Positions 42,828-51,661 are shown, counted from the stretch's first letter. The stretch is DNA of 61,595 nucleotides from Ramlibacter ginsenosidimutans (GCF_016654015.1 NZ_JAEPWM010000016.1:1-61595), one strand, 5' to 3'. The notes: generated by a model not told the origin, from the letters alone. Numbers and translations: made by a program.

Positions 42828-43507
42828 GCCAGTGCCAGTGCGATGTCGTGGGTGGGGACGGTGCGATCGAAGGCCAGGCTGGCCTCGACGTGCCGCAGGT
42901 GTTCATCCATCAGCTTGACCGCGCGTTTCTCGTCCTTCGCGGCCAGCGCCTTGAGCAGCTCGGCGTGCTCCTCCTGCGAGTGGGCCGTGAAGCTGTCGCG
43001 CTGGTACATGAGCGTGATCAGCGAGCTGCGCGAGACCAGGTCCCGCAGGATCTGCGCCAGCACGGCGTTGCCGGCGAGTTCGGCCATCCGCACGTGGAAG
43101 TCGCCCAGGAGCTGCTGCTGCTCGGTGGCGTCGCCGTTGCCGGACAGGGCCGCTTTCTCCTGCGCGATGTGCTCGCGCAAGGCCTTGAGCCGCGCAGGCG
43201 TGCTGTTGCGCAGGAACTCGCGCACCATCTCCGCCTCCAGCAGCCGGCGCACCTGGAACACCTGGCGCGCTTCTTCCACGGTGGGGGCCGCCACGAAGGC
43301 GCCGCGGGCCGGCTCCATGCGGACGAGGTGCTTCTGCACCAGCTGAAACAGCGCCTGGCGCACCAGCGTGCGCGAGACCCCGAAGTGGTCGGCGAGCTTC
43401 TGTTCCGCCAGCTTGGTGCCGGGCTGCAGGCGGTGCTCCACGATGGCGCGCGTCAGCGCATCGACGATGGTGCGGGTGGGGGACGGCGGCGCCATGGCGC
43501 GCATCAT
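42824..43507 (-). CDS. GntR/FCD-family regulator of purine catabolism
   Basis: A regulator of about 227 residues. The GntR winged helix (LAEQKLADHFGVSRTLVRQALFQL...PARGAFVAAP) is followed by an FCD domain with LGDFHVRMAELAGN. It heads the purine operon and is divergent from hiuH. I start it at 43507 (ATGATG). ATGs at 43504 and 43495 are equally possible, and an ATG at 43546 would put the palindrome AGTGTATACACT inside the gene and is rejected. The same palindrome before puuD suggests a two-site regulon. Confidence 0.85.
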   Translation of the reverse strand: MMRAMAPPSPTRTIVDALTRAIVEHRLQPGTKLAEQKLADHFGVSRTLVRQALFQLVQKHLVRMEPARGAFVAAPTVEEARQVFQVRRLLEAEMVREFLRNSTPARLKALREHIAQEKAALSGNGDATEQQQLLGDFHVRMAELAGNAVLAQILRDLVSRSSLITLMYQRDSFTAHSQEEHAELLKALAAKDEKRAVKLMDEHLRHVEASLAFDRTVPTHDIALALA

Positions 43508-43523
43508 AGCCGCGGCGCGAAAA

Positions 43524-43535
43524 AGTGTATACACT
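43524..43535. promoter_or_regulatory. Candidate GntR operator between gntR and hiuH
   Basis: AGTGTATACACT is a perfect 12-bp palindrome, 17 bases before the gntR start and 26 bases before the hiuH ATG. Its core GTGTATACAC recurs upstream of puuD at 45624-45633. Confidence 0.65.
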
Positions 43536-43560
43536 GCCGTCCACAATTCTGGAGATCGCC

Positions 43561-43914
43561 ATGGGCCTGAGCACCCACGTCCTGGACACGATGCACGGCA
43601 CGCCGGCGGCCGGCATGGCCGTGGAGCTCTACACCACGGGCTCGGGCGCGCCGGCCCTGGTGAAACGTTTCGTGCTGAACGCGGACGGCCGCAACCCGGA
43701 TGGCCCGCTGTTCGACAACGCGAGCCTGCGCGTGGGTACCTTCCGCCTGGTGTTCGACGTGGCGGGCTACTTTCGCGCCCGCGGCGTGGAGCTCCCCGAC
43801 CCGCCCTTCCTCGACCGCGTCAGCCTGGACTTCGGCATCGCGCACGTCGACCAGCACTACCACGTGCCCCTGCTGGTGAGCCCGTGGAGCTATTCGACGT
43901 ACCGGGGTTCGTGA
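43561..43914 (+). CDS. hiuH: 5-hydroxyisourate hydrolase (transthyretin-like)
   Basis: A 117-residue enzyme. It starts GLSTHVLDTMHGTPAAGM and ends with the diagnostic YRGS tetrapeptide, with the catalytic HVDQHYHVPLLVSPWSYSTY region before it. It hydrolyses 5-hydroxyisourate, the product of PuuD, to OHCU, the substrate of the UraD domain. GGAG 6 nt before the ATG supports 43561. It is divergent from the GntR regulator. Confidence 0.95.
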   Translation: MGLSTHVLDTMHGTPAAGMAVELYTTGSGAPALVKRFVLNADGRNPDGPLFDNASLRVGTFRLVFDVAGYFRARGVELPDPPFLDRVSLDFGIAHVDQHYHVPLLVSPWSYSTYRGS

Positions 43915-43935
43915 GGCGCAAGCCGGAAGCCGGAC

Positions 43936-44130
43936 TGCCGGATGCAGAGGCCGCAGAAATGACAAAGGACGCAAAAGAATCCTTCAGGAAATCTTCTGCG
44001 TCCTTGGCTGACCTTGATGCCCCCTGCCGAAAGCCAGGCCCACAAAAAGGGAAAGGACGCAAAACAATCCTTTCCAGGTTTCTTTTGCGTCCTCTGCGGA
44101 TCCTTTGCGTCCTCTGCGTCCGGCTGTCCG
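43936..44130. repeat. ACGCAGAGG/GGACGCAAAA-type hairpin repeats, copy 2
   Basis: Two stem-loops lie in tandem: GGACGCAAAAGAA with TTCTGCGTCC, and AAAGGACGCAAAA with TTTTGCGTCCT. Outer arms, CGGACTGCCGGATGCAGAGG against CCTCTGCGTCCGGCTGTCCG, pair at about 18 of 20 positions. This fills the gap between hiuH and the convergent lipoprotein gene. No gene is seen there. Confidence 0.75.
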
Positions 44131-44159
44131 CTCCCGCTCCCTCTTCTAACGCGCGAGGC

Positions 44160-44681
44160 TCAGTCCTGCCCTTCGGTGAGCGTGTCGAGCTGGAAGCGGC
44201 CGCTCTTGTGCCACAGCCAGGTGTCGGTGTAGGTCACGTGGCCCATCCTGGCGGGCACCGGGAAGGGCGCCGCCGCGCGCACGGTGCGCTCGATCTCGGC
44301 GATGACTTCGGGCGCCTGGTGGGGCGCGCGCATCCAGTGCATGTTGTGCACGTTGCCCCGGCCATCGACTTCGACCTGCAGCACGCCGATGGCGTACAGC
44401 AGCGGCGGCATCCTGCCTTTCCAGATGCGGTTGGCGTTCAACGCGTAGATGTGCTGGGCCGCGTCGACACGGTAGGCGCGCGGGCTGGTCGCCATGGATG
44501 TCTTGATCATCGTCGCCGGCGTGGGTTGCGCGTGTTGCACGGACGGAGCGATGGCCACCTGCGCGGGGGCGACCGCGTGCGGCGCCTCCGGCGGCACCGA
44601 GTTCACACCGGAGCAGGAAGCGAGCAGGGCGGTCGCGCCGAGCAGCGCGGGGGTGAAGGAACGCAGGGTGGGATACTTCAT
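44160..44681 (-). CDS. Lipoprotein with TonB C-terminal-like domain
   Basis: A 173-residue lipoprotein (lipobox LLASC, Cys at about 23) with an Ala/Pro-rich linker to residue about 60. The C-terminal part, YAIGVLQVEVDGRGNVHNMHWMRAP...IAEIERTVRAAAPFPVPARMG, follows the beta-strand pattern of TonB C-terminal domains. It lacks the inner-membrane anchor of true TonB. It belongs to a type of hypothetical protein common in Comamonadaceae; the function is unknown. Confidence 0.65.
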   Translation of the reverse strand: MKYPTLRSFTPALLGATALLASCSGVNSVPPEAPHAVAPAQVAIAPSVQHAQPTPATMIKTSMATSPRAYRVDAAQHIYALNANRIWKGRMPPLLYAIGVLQVEVDGRGNVHNMHWMRAPHQAPEVIAEIERTVRAAAPFPVPARMGHVTYTDTWLWHKSGRFQLDTLTEGQD

Positions 44682-44809
44682 CGTGGGTCCTGGCGAAGTG
44701 AGACGCTGTTGATGTGCCTGGGAAAATCTACAACGGCCGCGCTAGCCTCCATGATGACCCTGGTTACGAAACAAGTCTGCCCCGCGCGCGCCGCCGGGCT
44801 GTAAAGAGA

Positions 44810-45613
44810 ATGCAGCTCCTCGAAGATTTCACGGCAAGGCTGGCGAACGAGGACGCCGTGTTGGTTCGCGTCCACGAAACGGCCGGTTCCGTGCCGCGCG
44901 AAGCCGGTGCCTGGATGGCGGTTTTTCGCGACACCGTCGTGGGCACGATCGGCGGCGGCCACCTCGAACTGCAGGCGATCGAAGAGGCGCGCCGACGACT
45001 GGCGGGCGCACAAGGACAGGCGGTGCTGCGCTTCGCGCTCGGTCCCGCGCTCGGCCAGTGTTGCGGCGGCGTCGTGCATCTCGCTTTCGAGCGCGTCGGG
45101 GCGGCAGACGCGCCGCGGGTCGAGCAGCGGCTACACGCGCGCTTCGCGCCGCTGGCGCTGTTCGGCGGCGGCCACGTGGGCAAGGCCTTGATCCAGGTGC
45201 TGGGCACCTTGCCCTTCGCCATCACCTGGATCGACAGCCGCGACGAGATCTTCCCCGCCGCCGTGCCGGACAACGTGCGGTGCGAGCATTCCGATCCGGT
45301 CCAGGCCGCCGTCGCGGATCTCGCACCGGGCTCGCGCGTTCTGGTCATGAGCTTCAGCCATGCCGAGGACCTGGACATCGTCGCCGCCTGCCTCAAGCGG
45401 CTGCGCGAACGCGACGACCTTCCCTACATCGGCCTGATCGGCAGCGAGACCAAGTGGGCCACCTTCCGGCACCGGCTCGAAGACCGCGGCTTCGGCGCCG
45501 CCGAACTCGCGCGCATCACCTGCCCGATCGGCATCCCGGGCATCACCGGCAAGCAGCCCGAGGTGATCGCGGTCGCCGTGGCGGCGCAGCTCCTGCTGGA
45601 AGGCCTTCCTTGA
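44810..45613 (+). CDS. xdhC: Xanthine dehydrogenase accessory protein XdhC
   Basis: A 267-residue cofactor-maturation protein. VRVHETAGSVPREAGAWMAV and GTIGGGHLELQAI form the XdhC N-terminal domain, and GPALGQCCGGVVHLAFE has the conserved cysteines. LALFGGGHVGKALIQVL is the Rossmann domain, with a GIPGITGKQPEVIAVAVAAQL end. It sulfurates and inserts the molybdenum cofactor into xanthine dehydrogenase. The xdhAB genes are not in the window. The ribosome-binding site is weak. Its stop is 11 bases before the GTGTATACAC palindrome. Confidence 0.9.
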   Translation: MQLLEDFTARLANEDAVLVRVHETAGSVPREAGAWMAVFRDTVVGTIGGGHLELQAIEEARRRLAGAQGQAVLRFALGPALGQCCGGVVHLAFERVGAADAPRVEQRLHARFAPLALFGGGHVGKALIQVLGTLPFAITWIDSRDEIFPAAVPDNVRCEHSDPVQAAVADLAPGSRVLVMSFSHAEDLDIVAACLKRLRERDDLPYIGLIGSETKWATFRHRLEDRGFGAAELARITCPIGIPGITGKQPEVIAVAVAAQLLLEGLP

Positions 45614-45623
45614 ACGACCCGAC

Positions 45624-45633
45624 GTGTATACAC
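45624..45633. promoter_or_regulatory. Candidate GntR operator before puuD
   Basis: GTGTATACAC is a perfect palindrome 91 bases before the puuD ATG. It is identical to the core of the gntR/hiuH site at 43524-43535. Confidence 0.6.
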
Positions 45634-45724
45634 TTCGGTCCGCAGTCGCAGCGGCGCTGGAAAGTGCGCGACCCATTCTGCTCAGAGCGCCCGCGGTGGT
45701 GAGCAGGTCTTATCGGCAAGAAGC

Positions 45725-46924
45725 ATGGAAAGCTATCTTCTCGACTGGGCCAACCTCCTGCTGCGCTGGCTGCATGTCATCACGGCCATCGCCTGGATCG
45801 GCTCGTCGTTCTACTTCGTCTTCCTCGATAGCAGCCTCGTGCCCGCGGCCGACGAGAAGCTGCGCGCCGAAGGCGTCACCGGCGAACTGTGGGCGGTGCA
45901 CGGGGGCGGCTTCTACCACCCGGTGAAGTACGCGGTGGCGCCGCCGCAGCTGCCGCCGCACCTGCACTGGTTCTTCTGGGAAGCCTATTCGACCTGGATG
46001 TCCGGCTTCGCGCTGTTCACGGTCTCGTACATCTGGAACGCAGGCACCTACCTGGTCGATCGCAACCTGATGGACTGGGCGCCGGGCGCGGCCGTCGCGG
46101 TGGCCTTGTCGTTCCTCGTCGTGTTCTGGATCCTCTACGACGCGATCTGCCAGGCCTTCGGGCGGCGCAAGAACGGCGATGCGATCGTCGGCGCGCTGGT
46201 GGCCGTGCTGGTCGTCGCGGCGGCCTGGCTCGCCTGCCACTGGTTCGCGGGCCGCGCGGCCTTCCTGCTCGTGGGCGCGATGATCGCCACGACCATGAGC
46301 GCCAACGTGTTCTTCTGGATCATCCCGGGCCAGCGCAAGGTGGTGAAGTCCATCGAGCGCGGCGAGGCGCCGGACCCGATCCACGGCTGGCGCGGCAAGC
46401 AGCGCAGCGTGCACAACACCTACTTCACGCTGCCCGTGCTGTTCGCGATGCTGTCCAACCACTACAGCTTCCTCTACACGCACGCGCACCACTGGCTCGT
46501 GCTGGTGCTGATGATGTTCGCGGGCGCAGCGATCCGGCAGTTTTTCGTCATGCGCCACGGCTACAAACTGGGGCGCAACCGGCATCCCGCGGGCTACGCG
46601 CTGGTGGGCGTGGCGGTGATCGCCGCGACCATCGTGTGGCTCACCCCGCAGGCGAGCGAAGCCGCGAAGACGCCGATCGCGCAGGCCGACTACCCCGCCG
46701 TGCAGAAGGTACTGGCGCAGCGCTGCTATGCGTGCCACAGCGGCGCGCAGGCGATGAAGAACGTGCACCTGGACACGCCCGAGGGCGTGAAGCAGAACGC
46801 GCAGGCGATCTACCAGCAGGCGGTGGTCGCCAGGACGATGCCCTTCAACAACGCGACGCAGATCACCGACGGCGAACGCGCGCTGATCGGCCAGTGGTTC
46901 GAAGCCGGCGCGAAGGTGAACTGA
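45725..46924 (+). CDS. puuD: Membrane urate hydroxylase PuuD with cytochrome c domain
   Basis: A 399-residue enzyme. About eight helices form the urate-oxidising membrane domain (LLRWLHVITAIAWIGSSFYFVFLD, YHPVKYAVAPPQLPPHLHWFFWEAYSTWMSGFALF; many histidines). The C-terminal domain carries a CYACH haem motif at 334-338 and a distal methionine in ARTMPF. PuuD passes electrons from urate to the respiratory chain instead of making H2O2. It is the first step of the HiuH-UraD-PuuE pathway encoded nearby. Confidence 0.93.
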   Translation: MESYLLDWANLLLRWLHVITAIAWIGSSFYFVFLDSSLVPAADEKLRAEGVTGELWAVHGGGFYHPVKYAVAPPQLPPHLHWFFWEAYSTWMSGFALFTVSYIWNAGTYLVDRNLMDWAPGAAVAVALSFLVVFWILYDAICQAFGRRKNGDAIVGALVAVLVVAAAWLACHWFAGRAAFLLVGAMIATTMSANVFFWIIPGQRKVVKSIERGEAPDPIHGWRGKQRSVHNTYFTLPVLFAMLSNHYSFLYTHAHHWLVLVLMMFAGAAIRQFFVMRHGYKLGRNRHPAGYALVGVAVIAATIVWLTPQASEAAKTPIAQADYPAVQKVLAQRCYACHSGAQAMKNVHLDTPEGVKQNAQAIYQQAVVARTMPFNNATQITDGERALIGQWFEAGAKVN

Positions 46925-46928
46925 GCGC

Positions 46929-47330
46929 ATGGCCCGTGCGCGCGCTGCCGCACTCGCCGTGCTCCTGCTCGGAGGCTGCGCCACGCCGCTGCCGCGCGCA
47001 CCGCTGCCCCGCGCCGACGCACCCGGCACCCCACCTTGCGGGCCGCAGCAGTATCCGTTCCAGGCTTTGCAGGACTTCGTGCAGGGACAGGTGATCGTGG
47101 TCGCGCGCGTCGGCGCGGACGGCGGCATCGAGGACGCGCAGGTCGTGCGCACCGCCGGCCATCCTTACCTCGACGCTGCGGCAGTGGAGGGCGCGCGGCA
47201 CTGCCGCCTCGTGGCGTTTCCAGCCGGCGCGCAGGTCCCGCTGCTCTTCACGTACCAGTTCTGGGGGCGGCAGGAATATCTGCCGATCGGCGTGGTCACC
47301 GTCGATTACGCGCCGCTGCCGGGGAAATAG
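46929..47330 (+). CDS. TonB C-terminal-domain lipoprotein
   Basis: A 133-residue lipoprotein (lipobox LLGGC, Cys17). The rest is a TonB C-terminal domain: QGQVIVVARVGADGGIEDAQVVRTAGHPYLDAAAVEGARHCRLVAF, with the usual strand-helix-strand layout. It has no inner-membrane anchor or Pro-rich spacer. It starts 4 bases after puuD and is probably co-transcribed. Its role is unknown, perhaps envelope protein interaction. Confidence 0.78.
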   Translation: MARARAAALAVLLLGGCATPLPRAPLPRADAPGTPPCGPQQYPFQALQDFVQGQVIVVARVGADGGIEDAQVVRTAGHPYLDAAAVEGARHCRLVAFPAGAQVPLLFTYQFWGRQEYLPIGVVTVDYAPLPGK

Positions 47331-47648
47331 CGCACCCCGGGAACGATGAACATCCAGCCCGACGCATTCAGCAGCACGGTCACTGCGCCCAGGGGAGTGC
47401 CGACCCACTCCAGTCAATCCGCCGTTCGGGTGTCCCCCGCCATCGAGGGCATTCGCACCGTCGGCCCGAGCAATCCCGCCGGCTTCTTCTTCACGATCCG
47501 CTCCTCGGAGCTCGCCGTGCATGCGCGCTGCGCAAGAGAAGCAGTCGCTGTCCACGCCGCGCGACAGCCGCAGATTTCGCCTCGTACTCGCAGGGACTCG
47601 TCCCTAGAATCCGCCCCGCGTCGATTTGGACGTGGAGGAGACGTAGTC
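47331..47648. other. Intergenic stretch without a recognised gene
   Basis: A 318-base gap before the poly-Gly lipoprotein gene. It has an open frame continuous with that gene, but the frame has no family resemblance and would hide the lipoprotein signal. Only a strong ribosome-binding site (GGAGGAGA, ending about 9 bases before 47649) is evident. Confidence 0.5.
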
Positions 47649-48668
47649 ATGCAGAAGACGAACAATCGAGTCGCCCGCTGGTCGGGCGTCCTGGCCCTGA
47701 GTGCCGCCGTCGCGGCTTGCGGAGGCGGAGGCGGCAGCAGCACGCCGGCGCCGGCACCGCCACCCGACGCGCGCAACGGCACGTACACGATGGTTGCCGC
47801 CGACGCGCAGGAGTACCAGCTGGCGCTGGATTTCGACGCGAAGACGTACCACGTGACCGGCAACAGCGTCGACCAGAGCGGCAACATCAGCGAGCAGTCC
47901 GGCACCTTCTTCTTCTCGCCTGGGAATGCCACCGGCGCGACCGGCGCCAGCACCACGCGCTTCCAGGTCGCGACGGACACCATCGTCGGCGAATATCCGC
48001 TGCCCAGCGGGGCCTTGCCCTTCGTCGCGCCGCGCAAGTTCGCCACGACGCTCGCCGATGCGGTCGGCGTGTACAACTTCCTGGGCCGCGTCGTCGACAC
48101 CTCGGGCGCGGCGCCGAACACCACCATCCAGCAGGCACAGATCACGGCCGATGCGCACTTCAACGAGTGCGAGGACAACGTCATCTACGACATGCCGAAC
48201 TGCCCGGCGACCTCCGTGACGACCGGCACCATCACCGTGTCCGGCAACCTGTTCACGGCGCAAACCGCGAACGGCAAGATCCCCTTCCACGTCGCCCTGG
48301 TGGGCAACGACAAGGTGTTCCTGCGCGCGAGCGGATCCATAGGAACGCAACGGCGCTACATCGTGGGCCTGCCCGCGGCGGCAAGCTTCACGGGCGGCGG
48401 CTTTGCCGGCGCCACGACCGAGCCGGCCTGGGGCACCGTGACGCTGGCCGCCACCAGCTTCAGCAGCACGGGCACCTCGCCCGCCGGGACGACCACGACG
48501 AGGTCGGGCACCGGCTCCGCCATCGGGAACGTCCCCGGCATCCTCGGCATCAGCACGGCTTCCTCCGGCAGCTTCTTCGCGGTCAATGGCAGCGAACTGG
48601 GCGTCGTGGTGGCCGCGCGCGGCAACGCCGTCGTGCCGGGATTCATGGCGATCGGCAGGAAACAGTAA
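47649..48668 (+). CDS. Predicted outer-membrane lipoprotein, function unknown
   Basis: A 339-residue lipoprotein. The signal WSGVLALSAAVAACGGGGGS has the lipobox VAAC and a Gly/Ser tract after the cysteine, typical of Burkholderiales surface lipoproteins. The rest is beta-rich, with many Thr/Ser/Gly residues, and a cysteine pair (C at ECEDN and PNCP) that may form a disulfide. I recognise no family. GGAGGAGA upstream supports the ATG at 47649. Codon usage and GC are like the neighbours. Confidence 0.75.
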   Translation: MQKTNNRVARWSGVLALSAAVAACGGGGGSSTPAPAPPPDARNGTYTMVAADAQEYQLALDFDAKTYHVTGNSVDQSGNISEQSGTFFFSPGNATGATGASTTRFQVATDTIVGEYPLPSGALPFVAPRKFATTLADAVGVYNFLGRVVDTSGAAPNTTIQQAQITADAHFNECEDNVIYDMPNCPATSVTTGTITVSGNLFTAQTANGKIPFHVALVGNDKVFLRASGSIGTQRRYIVGLPAAASFTGGGFAGATTEPAWGTVTLAATSFSSTGTSPAGTTTTRSGTGSAIGNVPGILGISTASSGSFFAVNGSELGVVVAARGNAVVPGFMAIGRKQ

Positions 48669-48729
48669 GTACTGCAGCGCGCGGAGTGCGGGCGCGCCGG
48701 GGGCGTCACAATCGCGGCAGGAGACCGTG

Positions 48730-50046
48730 ATGACCGCCCCCGACCCCCGCACGCAGCCGCGCGCCTTCCTCGAGCATCTCTATCGCGTCGCGGTGCACCG
48801 CGCGCTGCCGCTGCACAACACGGCGGCCTTCCTGCCGCCGCCGCCGCGCGGACGCACGCTGGTGCTCGGCGCCGGCAAGGCGGCCGGGGCCATGGCGCAG
48901 GCCGTCGAGGCCTGGTGGCCGGCCGAGGCGCCGCTCTCCGGCCTGGTCGTCACGCGGTACCACCACATCCCGCCGCGTCCGCAGGGGCTGCCAGAGCGCA
49001 TCGAGGTCGTCGAGGCGGCGCACCCGGTGCCGGACGAAGCGGGCCTGCGCGCGGCCGAGCGCATCCTCGCGCTGGCGCACGGCCTCACGCCCGACGACCT
49101 CGTCCTGTGCCTGATCTCCGGTGGCGGCTCGGCGCTGCTCACGCTGCCCGCCGAGGGACTCACGCTGCAGGAGAAGCAGCGCATCAACCGCGAGTTGCTG
49201 GAGTCGGGCGCGAACATCGCCGAGATGAACTGCGTGCGCAAGCACCTCTCGCGCATCAAGGGCGGCCGGCTGGCCGCCGCCTGTGCGCCGGCGCGGGTGG
49301 TGACGCTCACGATCAGCGACGTGCCCGGCGACGATCCGTCCGTGATCGCGAGCGGCCCGACGGTCCCCGACACCAGCACCTGCGCCGAGGCCGTGGCCAT
49401 CCTGCAGCGCCATGGCATCGCGGTTCCGGGCGCGATCATGAGCCTGCTGGAGCAGGGTGCGCTGGAGACGCCCAAGCCCACCGATGCGGTGTTCGACGGC
49501 CAGCAGGTGCACCTCATCGCGACGCCGCAGCAGTCGCTGGAAGCGGCCGCCGAAGCGGCGCGGGCGGCGGGGCTGGACACGCACATCCTCAGCGACGAGA
49601 TGGAAGGCGAGTCGCGCGAAGTCGGCAAGGTGCATGCGGCACTGGCACGCGCCGTGGCGCGGCGCGGCGAACCGTTCCGCCGTCCCTGCGTCATCCTCTC
49701 CGGCGGCGAGACCACGGTCACCGTGCGCAAGTTGCCCGAGGGCGCGCCACGCGGGCGCGGCGGCCGCGCCGGCGAGTTCTGCATGGGGCTCGCGCAAGCG
49801 CTGCAAGGCCAGCCGGGCGTCTGGGCGCTGGCCGCGGACACCGACGGCATCGACGGCGTGGAGGACAACGCCGGCGCTTTCGTCGCGCCCGACACGCTGC
49901 AGCGCGCGCTGGCGCAAGGGATGAAGATCGACGCCTTCCTCGCGCGCAACGACGCCTACGGCTACTTCAGCGCCCTGGGCGACCTGGTGATCACGGGGCC
50001 CACGCACACCAACGTCAACGACTTCCGGGCGCTGCTGGTGCTCTGA
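48730..50046 (+). CDS. Glycerate 2-kinase (DUF4147/TtuD family)
   Basis: A 438-residue two-domain kinase. LVLGAGKAAGAMAQAVE, CLISGGGSALLTLPAEGLTLQEK, NCVRKHLSRIKGGRLA and TLTISDVPGDDPSVIASGPTVPD are the GckA/TtuD signatures. DGIDGVEDNAGAFVAPDT and GDLVITGPTHTNVND close the active site. It phosphorylates glycerate to 2-phosphoglycerate and is often annotated as hydroxypyruvate reductase. It could serve glyoxylate-derived glycerate from allantoin, or the tartrate route encoded at 52970. GGAG 6 nt before the ATG supports 48730. Confidence 0.87.
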   Translation: MTAPDPRTQPRAFLEHLYRVAVHRALPLHNTAAFLPPPPRGRTLVLGAGKAAGAMAQAVEAWWPAEAPLSGLVVTRYHHIPPRPQGLPERIEVVEAAHPVPDEAGLRAAERILALAHGLTPDDLVLCLISGGGSALLTLPAEGLTLQEKQRINRELLESGANIAEMNCVRKHLSRIKGGRLAAACAPARVVTLTISDVPGDDPSVIASGPTVPDTSTCAEAVAILQRHGIAVPGAIMSLLEQGALETPKPTDAVFDGQQVHLIATPQQSLEAAAEAARAAGLDTHILSDEMEGESREVGKVHAALARAVARRGEPFRRPCVILSGGETTVTVRKLPEGAPRGRGGRAGEFCMGLAQALQGQPGVWALAADTDGIDGVEDNAGAFVAPDTLQRALAQGMKIDAFLARNDAYGYFSALGDLVITGPTHTNVNDFRALLVL

Positions 50047-50052
50047 ACGCGC

Positions 50053-50631
50053 TCAGGACAACAGCCCGGCCAGCCACTGCGGGTGCAGGGACCAGCCCGC
50101 GAGGCCGGCCATGCCCATGACCGTGCCGAACACGCCGGGCACCAGCGCCAGGGCGTACAGCCACCAGGCCTGCGTCAGGGATGCGACCGCCAGCGCCGCG
50201 ATGGCAATGGAGATGGCGGCGTCGGCCAGGTCGAACTGGTCGTCGCGGAAGTTCAGCGCGTCGTAGTTCTTCTGGTCCTGCTGGGCCTGCAGGAGCAGCT
50301 CCGCCTTCTTCTGCGCCTGCTCGGTGGCGAGCGCCTGGTATTGCGCGATCGCCGCATCGGCATCGGCGCGCTCCGCCGGCGCGCGGCCGGCAGCCTGCAC
50401 GCGCAACTGCGCGATGGTCGCGCGCGCCAGCTCCTCGCGCAGGTTGCGCGCCTGGTAGAAGGACCAGTGGTCCACCTTGTCCGACTGCGCCTGCTGCATG
50501 GCCTGCACGATGTTGTCGTCCTTCACCTTGCACACGCCCATCACGGTGCTGAGGAGGGCCACCGTCACGGCGACGGTGGCATTGAGGCGCGACGAGCGCG
50601 CCTCCACGAGTTCCAGCGGGTTCGCTTCCAT
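50053..50631 (-). CDS. DUF4337 membrane protein
   Basis: A 192-residue protein with a helix near residues 18-35, a long charged coiled-coil-like middle (about 40-125, with KVDHWSFYQARNLREELAR and many Gln/Lys) and two C-terminal helices (about 137-180). The opening ARSSRLNATVAVTVALLSTVMGVCKVKDDNIVQAMQQAQ is the DUF4337 signature. The function is unknown. It converges on the glycerate kinase gene, with 6 bases between the stops. Confidence 0.82.
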   Translation of the reverse strand: MEANPLELVEARSSRLNATVAVTVALLSTVMGVCKVKDDNIVQAMQQAQSDKVDHWSFYQARNLREELARATIAQLRVQAAGRAPAERADADAAIAQYQALATEQAQKKAELLLQAQQDQKNYDALNFRDDQFDLADAAISIAIAALAVASLTQAWWLYALALVPGVFGTVMGMAGLAGWSLHPQWLAGLLS

Positions 50632-50653
50632 GGCCGCGATTGTGCCGCGCCGA

Positions 50654-51562
50654 TCACTCGGCGGAACGCCGCGCGAAGGTGTCGGCCAGGTGGTCGACGA
50701 AGGCGCGCACGCGCATCGTCGCCTGGTGCCGTGCCGGGTACACCGCGTAGATGTCGGCCGGCGGAGGCTGCCACGCCTCCAGCACCTGCCGCAGACGGCC
50801 GCTGCGCAGGTAGCGCGCTACGTCCCATTCCGCCCGCAGCACGATGCCGTGGCCGGCGAGCGCCCAGTTCACCGCGATCTCGCCGTCGTTGGTGCTCAGG
50901 GCGCCGCGCACGCGCACCGTCTCCACGCGCCGGCCCGAGCGCAGGCGCCACAGCCCGTAGGCCTCGTTGCCCTGGCGGATGGCGATCACGTCATGCGACG
51001 CGAGGTCATGCGGGGTGCGGGGAAGGCCGCGGCGCTGCAGGTAAGCGGGCGAGGCGCACAGCAGCCGCCGGTTGGGCGCGAGCATGCGGGCGATCACCCG
51101 CGCATCCGGCGGCTCGCCGAAGCGGACGCAGACATCGAACGCGTCCTCGGTGAGCGCAGGCGGATTGACGGACAGCTGCAGCTGCACCTCGATCTTGGGA
51201 TGCGCTCGTGCGAACGAGGCGATCGCCGGCGCGACGTGCATGCGCCCGAAGCCCAGGGTCGCGTTGACGCGCAGCAGCCCGCTCGGCTCGGAGCGCGCGC
51301 CCTGCAACTCGCGCTCCAGCGACTCGATCTCGCCGAGGATGCGGCGCGCGGTCTCCAGGTAGGTCTCCCCTTCGGGCGTCAGCGCGAGGCGGCGGGTCGT
51401 GCGGTTCAGCAGCGTCACCCCGAGGCGGGCCTCCAGCGCCGCGAGCCGCTTGCTGACTGCCGGCGGACTGACCTGCAGCTCGCGCGCGGCCGCCGACAGG
51501 CTGCCGCAGCGCATGACGACGCTGAAGAACTGCATTTCCTGCGAGGCGGCTGAAGTGGCCAT
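50654..51562 (-). CDS. LysR-family transcriptional regulator
   Basis: A 302-residue regulator. The N-terminal winged helix (FFSVVMRCGSLSAAARELQVSPPAVSKRLAALEARLGVTLLNRTTR) precedes a periplasmic-binding-protein-like effector domain ending ADIYAVYPARHQATMRVRAFVDHL. LysR genes of this type commonly neighbour ttuC and a Bug receptor. It is divergent from the TIR-like gene that separates it from ttuC, and its natural target may be ttuC. Confidence 0.87.
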   Translation of the reverse strand: MATSAASQEMQFFSVVMRCGSLSAAARELQVSPPAVSKRLAALEARLGVTLLNRTTRRLALTPEGETYLETARRILGEIESLERELQGARSEPSGLLRVNATLGFGRMHVAPAIASFARAHPKIEVQLQLSVNPPALTEDAFDVCVRFGEPPDARVIARMLAPNRRLLCASPAYLQRRGLPRTPHDLASHDVIAIRQGNEAYGLWRLRSGRRVETVRVRGALSTNDGEIAVNWALAGHGIVLRAEWDVARYLRSGRLRQVLEAWQPPPADIYAVYPARHQATMRVRAFVDHLADTFARRSAE

Positions 51563-51661
51563 GTGTTGCGGAGAGGGGAAACCGGCGCATTCTGCATCCC
51601 TTGGTCCGGGGACCCGGTGCAGCCCCGCTGGTACAGTGAAACCGCTGAGGAGGACATCGGC

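Noticed and set aside
40077..43346. 1089-residue plus-strand frame
   Set aside because: It is antisense to the uraD fusion, puuE and gntR, which all have strong family motifs.
43508..43546. Longer GntR start at 43546
   Set aside because: It would place the AGTGTATACACT palindrome inside the gene and add residues before the winged helix.
47346..47648. N-terminal extension of the poly-Gly lipoprotein
   Set aside because: It would bury a perfect lipoprotein signal and a strong ribosome-binding site that mark 47649 as the start.
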